Assembly: GCA_023255285.1 (NCBI GenBank)
Contig: JALRIY010000076.1
Location: 1-9,816, forward strand
Direction of reading: 5' to 3'
Source: Algoriphagus sp.
Lineage (GTDB): Bacteria > Bacteroidota > Bacteroidia > Cytophagales > Cyclobacteriaceae
Length of the DNA stretch: 9,816 bases
Made by a program: the position numbers and the translations under genes. Every line of letters starts with the position of its first letter. Within the stretch, counting starts at the first letter, position 1. Positions 5,421-9,816 of this stretch are shown in pieces. Below the pieces are notes generated by a model. That model was not told where the DNA came from and did not search any database. It saw only the letters and a program-made list of their open reading frames with translations.

Positions 5421-6452
5421 ATGAGAGAAGATTATTTAACTGGAGACGAATCAAACTTAGGACCTAAGGACCGGGAGTTTGAGCGTGCTTTACGCCCCTT
5501 GAGCTTTGAAGATTTTACTGGTCAGGCCAAGATCATTGAAAACTTAAGGGTATTTGTGCATGCGGCAAAAAAAAGAAATGAGCCCCTCGATCATGTGCTC
5601 CTGCATGGACCTCCAGGCTTAGGAAAAACTACTCTCAGCCATATTATTGCAAACGAACTGCAAGCGGGAATAAAAATCACTTCTGGGCCTGTTTTGGATA
5701 AACCTTCGGATTTGGCAGGCCTTCTGACCAACTTGGAAGAAGGCGATGTCTTGTTTATTGATGAGATCCACCGACTCAATCCCGTGGTAGAAGAGTACCT
5801 CTATTCTGCAATGGAGGACTATCGAATCGATATTATGCTGGACAGTGGACCCAATGCGCGATCCGTCCAAATCTCTCTCAATCCATTTACCTTGATTGGA
5901 GCAACTACTCGATCGGGCTTACTCACCTCGCCACTACGAGCCCGATTTGGAATCAACTCTCGTTTGGAATATTACGATGCGAAATTGCTAACCGACATTG
6001 TCCTTCGCTCAGGAGGGATCTTACAAACACCTCTTGATGAGGTAGCTGCTTACGAATTAGCGCGTCGAAGCCGAGGCACACCTCGAATAGCCAACATGCT
6101 TTTGCGACGGACAAGAGATTTTGCTGAGATTAAAGGAAATGGAACCATTACCTTGGAAATTGCCAAAATGGCCTTGAATGCCTTAGATGTGGATGAAAAT
6201 GGCTTGGATGAAATGGATAATCGGATCCTACTTACCATTATTGAAAAATTTAAAGGAGGGCCTGTAGGGTTGGGAACTATTGCGACCGCTTGCGGGGAAG
6301 AAGCAGAAACAATTGAAGAAGTATACGAACCCTTTTTGATTCAGGAGGGCTACCTCAAACGGACTTCAAGAGGAAGGATGGCTACTGAACTCGCCTACAA
6401 GCATTTGAAAATAAAACCTACAGGAGCAAGTGGAACTTTATTTGACCTGTAG
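5421..6452 (+). CDS. ruvB: Holliday junction branch-migration ATPase RuvB
   Basis: The motor subunit of the RuvABC complex: a hexameric AAA+ ATPase that drives branch migration of Holliday junctions with RuvA during recombination and repair. It is 343 residues, normal for RuvB. The N-terminal region has RPLSFEDFTGQ (25-35), followed by Walker A GPPGLGKT (63-70), Walker B LFIDEIH (111-117), sensor 1 GATTR (160-164), the arginine-finger region PLRARFG (171-177), sensor 2 RGTPRIANMLLRR (218-230), and the C-terminal winged-helix domain with KGGPVGLGTIATACGEE and TSRGRMATELAYKHL. The frame extends upstream to a TTG at 5376, but those 15 residues are unlike RuvB and overlap the promoter; MREDYLTGDES is a typical RuvB start. 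No Shine-Dalgarno sequence is seen. It stands alone, as ruvB often does in Bacteroidota, and converges with the kynurenine operon, with 63 nt between the stop codons. Confidence 0.97.
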   Translation: MREDYLTGDESNLGPKDREFERALRPLSFEDFTGQAKIIENLRVFVHAAKKRNEPLDHVLLHGPPGLGKTTLSHIIANELQAGIKITSGPVLDKPSDLAGLLTNLEEGDVLFIDEIHRLNPVVEEYLYSAMEDYRIDIMLDSGPNARSVQISLNPFTLIGATTRSGLLTSPLRARFGINSRLEYYDAKLLTDIVLRSGGILQTPLDEVAAYELARRSRGTPRIANMLLRRTRDFAEIKGNGTITLEIAKMALNALDVDENGLDEMDNRILLTIIEKFKGGPVGLGTIATACGEEAETIEEVYEPFLIQEGYLKRTSRGRMATELAYKHLKIKPTGASGTLFDL

Positions 6453-6515
6453 CAAGCCCAACTTCTAAAATTTTTTTGACCAAAACGACCATTTGTAAAT
6501 CGCGAATTACCTCTC

Positions 6516-7871
6516 TTAGCGACTTCTGTCCAATTGCTGAAGCTTAGTCAAGATCCCTTCCAAATCCAATTGCTTCCAGTTTTGGGCAATCAATGGATCA
6601 GCCATCACTTCATCCATAACTTTCTCTTGAAGCTTTCCCCTGCGGTAAGCTTCTTGATAGGGTAAGTCAGAAAAGGTGACCATAGTGTAAAGGGGAACCC
6701 ATCTAGTGGGATATGCTTCGTGAAGTAGGGACTCTATTTTTTTTCTAAGTACAAAACGAGGATCGGCAACATGATTCCGCATTTCCACAAAATTTTCCAT
6801 AGCTAGGGTGCACATGGCATCTGTATTGGGTTTGCGTGTTTGTTGAAACTCCTGGAAAATCAATTCCCATTGATCGGGTTTTGCCCCTTCGATAGCTGCA
6901 TGCAATTCAAAGCAATCTTCAAAGCCACTATTCATCCCTTGCCCATAAAAAGGAACCATTGCATGGGACGCATCGCCTAGCAAGAGTGATTTTCCTTTTG
7001 CCCATGGATAGCAGGAAATATTGATGAGCGAGGAGGTTGGATTGGTGAAAAACTCAAGGGTCAACTGAGGCATAAGGGGAAGTGCATCCTTGAAGTAAGT
7101 TTGGAAAAATTGAAGTAAGCTTTTTTCGTCATGGAGCTGCGAAAAACTTTGCCCTTCCCCCTCAAAGGGCAAAAATAAGGTGCAGGTAAAAGAATGGTCA
7201 GGATTGGGAAGCGCAATTAGCATAAAACTTCCCCTAGGCCAAATATGCAACGCGTTGGGTGACATGGCAAAATCTCCATTGGCCAACGGAGGAATACTGA
7301 GCTCTTTGTAACCATGACTGATGTATTCTTGCGTTAAATTAAAGCGAGCTTGCTTTTGCATTGCAAGTCGCAATGCAGAATAGGCTCCATCTGCTCCAAA
7401 AACAATGCCTCCTTCGGTTTTCTGTAGGCCAGTAGGGGTTTCAAAAGTCAGTTGCGAACTGGTGAAATCAATGGACTTAAATTTATGCCTGAAATGAAAT
7501 GTGGCGCCTAAGTGGCTGGCCTCCTCACTGAGTAGCAGGTTGAATTTGCCTCTTGAAATGGAGTAAATCGCTTGGTTGGCTTGTCCATAAGGCATAAACT
7601 GGGTACTGCCTTTCTCATCGTGTACTTCTCTGCCATACATGGGTATCGCTAAGGGAAGTATTTTGTCCTTTAAGCCTACCTTTTCCAAACTTTTTAATCC
7701 TCGAAAACTCAAAGCCATGTTGATGGACCTTCCTCCTTCGATTTCTTTGGCTTGGGAAGTATCGGGTCTTTTGTCAAAAACCTGTACCGGATAACCAAGT
7801 TTCCGAAGGTATATCGCCCACAAACTACCAATTAGTCCTCCACCTAATATGGAAAGCGATTCCTTGTTCAT
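6516..7871 (-). CDS. kmo: Kynurenine 3-monooxygenase (FAD-dependent)
   Basis: Hydroxylates L-kynurenine to 3-hydroxykynurenine using NADPH and O2. It is 451 residues, normal for the family. The N-terminal FAD-binding Rossmann motif is GGGLIGS (10-16), followed by the family motif RSINMALSFRGL (48-59), GADGAYSALR (159-168), and the second FAD motif LLLGDASHAMVPFYGQGMN (296-314). After this comes a C-terminal helical region containing MENFVEMRNHVADPRF, typical of KMO. The ATG at 7871 is chosen because the GxGxxG motif then begins near residue 10. The frame stays open upstream to 8003, but the extra 44 residues lie inside kynU and have no KMO character. The start overlaps the kynU stop as ATGA, so translation is probably coupled. 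It is the last gene of the operon, ending 63 nt from the ruvB stop. KMO rather than a general aromatic hydroxylase is clear from context and motifs. Confidence 0.96.
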   Translation of the reverse strand: MNKESLSILGGGLIGSLWAIYLRKLGYPVQVFDKRPDTSQAKEIEGGRSINMALSFRGLKSLEKVGLKDKILPLAIPMYGREVHDEKGSTQFMPYGQANQAIYSISRGKFNLLLSEEASHLGATFHFRHKFKSIDFTSSQLTFETPTGLQKTEGGIVFGADGAYSALRLAMQKQARFNLTQEYISHGYKELSIPPLANGDFAMSPNALHIWPRGSFMLIALPNPDHSFTCTLFLPFEGEGQSFSQLHDEKSLLQFFQTYFKDALPLMPQLTLEFFTNPTSSLINISCYPWAKGKSLLLGDASHAMVPFYGQGMNSGFEDCFELHAAIEGAKPDQWELIFQEFQQTRKPNTDAMCTLAMENFVEMRNHVADPRFVLRKKIESLLHEAYPTRWVPLYTMVTFSDLPYQEAYRRGKLQEKVMDEVMADPLIAQNWKQLDLEGILTKLQQLDRSR

Positions 7872-9178
7872 CCCTGTATGGTTGTAGGTGAATCGATAAA
7901 TTTGCGTAGGGATTTTTCTAAAATTGTGGCAAATCGGTATACATCGGAGTACCGGGTGTATAGGGGTGTTGGTGCCAATCGAATGACATTGGGATTTCTC
8001 CAATCTCCTACGACCCCTTGACTATACCACTCGTCAAAGACTGCCTTTCCTCCCTTATGAATCAATAGCGACAGTTGACATCCCCGTTCGTCAGGATTTT
8101 TTGGAGTAATGATTTCTAGTACACCTGAATTCCCACTTATTTGCTGGATAAGGTATTCTAAATAGCCCGTGAGGCGAATACTTTTTTCTCGCAGTGCAGT
8201 CATACCAGCCTCCTGAAACAGGTCTAGTGAGGCTTGGTGTGCCGCTAAAGCCAATACATTGGAGTTGGCTAATTGCCATCCATCTGCACCCTCCATGGGT
8301 ACAAAGCCCTTCTCCATTTTAAAGCGCTCTGCTTCGCTATGGCCCCACCAACCGGCAAATCGAGGAAGGTCTGGGCGATTGGCATACGTCTCGTGCACAA
8401 ATATTCCGGAAACATTGCCAGGTCCAGAATTTAAGTATTTATAGCTGCACCAGGTAGCAAAGTCTACTTTCCAGTCATGGAGTTTCATGGGGACATTTCC
8501 TGCGGCATGTGCCAAATCAAATCCTGCTACTGCACCTACCTCATGTGCTGCCTGAGTGATTCGTTGGATATCAAAAAATTGGCCAGTGTAATACTGGATT
8601 CCAGACATATTGACCATCGCAAGCGCATCCCCTTGTTTTTGGATTTCAGCCTCAATATCTTCTGTACGTAGGGTATATTCTCCTTTTCGAGGATGTATCT
8701 CCACCAAGGCATCGCTGGGATTTAAGCCATGAAACTTCAGCTGAGTCTCTAGCATGTACTGGTCAGAAGGAAATGCACCTGCTTCTACTAAAATTTTGTA
8801 TCGGCTAGAAGTAGGTCTGTAAAAGGAAACCATCAGCAAATGAAGGTTGACCGATAAATTATTCATGGCGACCACTTCCCCTTCGTTAGCACCCAGGATT
8901 TGTGCCAAAGTGGGTTTGGATTTTTTTCGAATCCCATACCAGGCTTCCTCTCCGTGAAAATGCCCGTCAACGGCCTTGTCCGCCCAGTGGGTAAGTTCCC
9001 GTTTGAGATAGACTTCAGCAGCGATAGGTTGTAGTCCTAGCGAATTGCCACAAAAGTAGAGGGCTTCATTTCCATTGACCTTTGGAAAATGGAATTTGCC
9101 ACGAAAATGAGCTAAAGGATCGTTAGCATCCATTTTTTCGGCAAAAGAAGCACTGTATTCGTAAGGAAACTGGTTCAT
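7868..9178 (-). CDS. kynU: Kynureninase (PLP-dependent)
   Basis: Cleaves 3-hydroxykynurenine (and kynurenine) to 3-hydroxyanthranilate (or anthranilate) and alanine, using pyridoxal phosphate. It is 436 residues, within the family range of about 410-465. Visible landmarks are DANDPLAHFRGKFHFP (17-32), YFCGNSLGLQP (41-51), AFPSDQY (135-141), the cofactor-contacting aspartate in GFDLAHAAGN (219-228, Asp221), and the Schiff-base lysine Lys247 in WCSYKYLNSGPG (243-254), then GWWGH (276-280) and the C-terminal NVIRLAPTPLYTRYSDV. The fold is aminotransferase class V. With a 3-hydroxyanthranilate dioxygenase upstream and KMO downstream, the eukaryotic-type 3-hydroxykynurenine activity is the likely one (inference). 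The start at 9178 lies 59 nt after the dioxygenase stop. The stop TGA overlaps the kmo ATG by four bases. Confidence 0.97.
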   Translation of the reverse strand: MNQFPYEYSASFAEKMDANDPLAHFRGKFHFPKVNGNEALYFCGNSLGLQPIAAEVYLKRELTHWADKAVDGHFHGEEAWYGIRKKSKPTLAQILGANEGEVVAMNNLSVNLHLLMVSFYRPTSSRYKILVEAGAFPSDQYMLETQLKFHGLNPSDALVEIHPRKGEYTLRTEDIEAEIQKQGDALAMVNMSGIQYYTGQFFDIQRITQAAHEVGAVAGFDLAHAAGNVPMKLHDWKVDFATWCSYKYLNSGPGNVSGIFVHETYANRPDLPRFAGWWGHSEAERFKMEKGFVPMEGADGWQLANSNVLALAAHQASLDLFQEAGMTALREKSIRLTGYLEYLIQQISGNSGVLEIITPKNPDERGCQLSLLIHKGGKAVFDEWYSQGVVGDWRNPNVIRLAPTPLYTRYSDVYRFATILEKSLRKFIDSPTTIQG

Positions 9179-9237
9179 GGTGACTTGGGCTAAGCTAGAA
9201 TAGGGATAGGGAACTCTACTTTGGAGAATAAACCCGC

Positions 9238-9750
9238 TTATTTTTCAAGTATAGACCCACATTTTTTACACGTTCGAGCCTCTAAATTAGACCAAAAACG
9301 CTCCATCAATGGAGGTAATTGGCCCACAATATCCGCTAGGGCAAGTTCTTCTTTGTAGAGGAGGTGATGGCAGCTAGCACAATACCAACTAAAGGCATCT
9401 AGTTCTCCTGGACGACGGTAGCGCTCAATGACCAAGCCTACCGTGTTGGCAGGTCTTTGAGGACTATGGGGTACTCCCGCAGGAAGCAAAAATAGCTCTC
9501 CTTCCTTCACCTGAATATCCTTGGGAAGACCATTTTCCATGATGCGGACTACGATATCTCCCTCCAACTGATAAAACAATTCTTCACCTTCCTCTTGGTG
9601 AAAATCTTTTCTTGCATTGGGCCCACCGACTACCATGACAATAAAGTCTTGGTTGTCGAGAAACACTTGCTGGTTGCCCACAGGGGGCTTGAGCAAATGA
9701 CGGTGCTCATCAATCCAATTTTTTAAGTTAAATGGGGTTCCAATAGCCAT
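9238..9750 (-). CDS. nbaC: 3-hydroxyanthranilate 3,4-dioxygenase
   Basis: Opens the ring of 3-hydroxyanthranilate with O2 to give 2-amino-3-carboxymuconate semialdehyde, the precursor of quinolinate. It is a small cupin of 170 residues. The iron ligands His51, Glu57 and His95 and the substrate-contacting Arg47 and Arg99 fall at the numbers known from the Cupriavidus enzyme; the expected glutamate is Glu109. The C-terminal rubredoxin-like site CxxC (Cys124, Cys127) plus CxxC (Cys161, Cys164) marks the bacterial type. Start: an in-frame ATG at 9780 would add ten residues, but MAIGTPFNLKNWIDEH places PFN five residues from the start as in known enzymes, and a promoter-like box overlaps the longer version. 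AGGA directly abuts the chosen ATG. It is the first visible gene of the operon, 59 nt before kynU. The alternative start at 9780 remains possible. Confidence 0.95.
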   Translation of the reverse strand: MAIGTPFNLKNWIDEHRHLLKPPVGNQQVFLDNQDFIVMVVGGPNARKDFHQEEGEELFYQLEGDIVVRIMENGLPKDIQVKEGELFLLPAGVPHSPQRPANTVGLVIERYRRPGELDAFSWYCASCHHLLYKEELALADIVGQLPPLMERFWSNLEARTCKKCGSILEK

Positions 9751-9769
9751 TCCTAAAATTAATTTTTCC

Positions 9770-9777
9770 GAAAGATA
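9770..9777 (-). promoter_or_regulatory. Weak candidate -7 box before the kynurenine operon
   Basis: TATCTTTC on the minus strand matches TAnnTTTG at all but the last base and would start transcription shortly before the ATG at 9750. No TTG stands at the usual distance within the window, and the operon may begin further right, so this is tentative. Confidence 0.25.
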
Positions 9778-9816
9778 CATTCAAACTAATCCAAAGTACT
9801 AAATGTTGACAGCAAG

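Noticed and set aside
6453..6515. Possible terminator between the convergent ruvB and kmo genes
   Set aside because: There is a run of seven T at 6471-6477, but no GC-rich stem before it on either strand, so an intrinsic terminator cannot be supported.
7872..8003. N-terminal extension of kynurenine monooxygenase to 8003
   Set aside because: It lies wholly within the kynU coding region and places the FAD motif about 55 residues from the start; the ATG at 7871 with the ATGA overlap is far more natural.

Overview
The window looks like chromosomal DNA of a Bacteroidota bacterium, probably of the order Cytophagales (Algoriphagus/Cyclobacteriaceae-like). The evidence is moderate GC, start codons with almost no Shine-Dalgarno sequence, promoter-like TAnnTTTG boxes in front of genes, and a set of housekeeping and accessory genes that fits this group. 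The genus is inferred; there is no rRNA or marker gene here to settle it.

Layout. Positions 1-3787 (minus strand) hold an acetate uptake and activation operon, read right to left: a small DUF4212 membrane protein, a sodium:solute symporter of the VC_2705 type, and acetyl-CoA synthetase (acs), whose C-terminal end runs off the left edge. Positions 3788-4344 are a gene-free stretch rich in decayed and intact copies of one repeat family. Positions 4345-5088 (minus) encode a ZIP-family metal transporter. Positions 5089-5420 hold the zip promoter, a second, inverted copy of the repeat, and the ruvB promoter. Positions 5421-6452 (plus) encode the Holliday-junction helicase RuvB. Positions 6516-9750 (minus) hold a kynurenine-pathway operon, read right to left: 3-hydroxyanthranilate 3,4-dioxygenase, kynureninase and kynurenine 3-monooxygenase.

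How the genes work together. The left operon would import acetate or a similar short organic acid with sodium and convert acetate to acetyl-CoA. The right operon carries the three successive enzymes from kynurenine to 2-amino-3-carboxymuconate semialdehyde, the precursor of quinolinate. It therefore serves either NAD synthesis from tryptophan or tryptophan catabolism; the genes that would decide between these are not in the window. kynU and kmo overlap by four bases.

The most unusual feature is the repeat family around the zip gene. The left copy (4196-4343) has 11-bp terminal inverted repeats and is flanked by perfect 8-bp direct repeats that look like a target-site duplication. It sits exactly at the zip stop codon, and the duplication has preserved that stop. 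A related, inverted copy (5176-5335) lies upstream of zip, so the gene is bracketed by an inverted pair. Further fragments of the same family lie at about 4037-4120. No transposase is present; these look like non-autonomous, MITE-like or REP-like elements.
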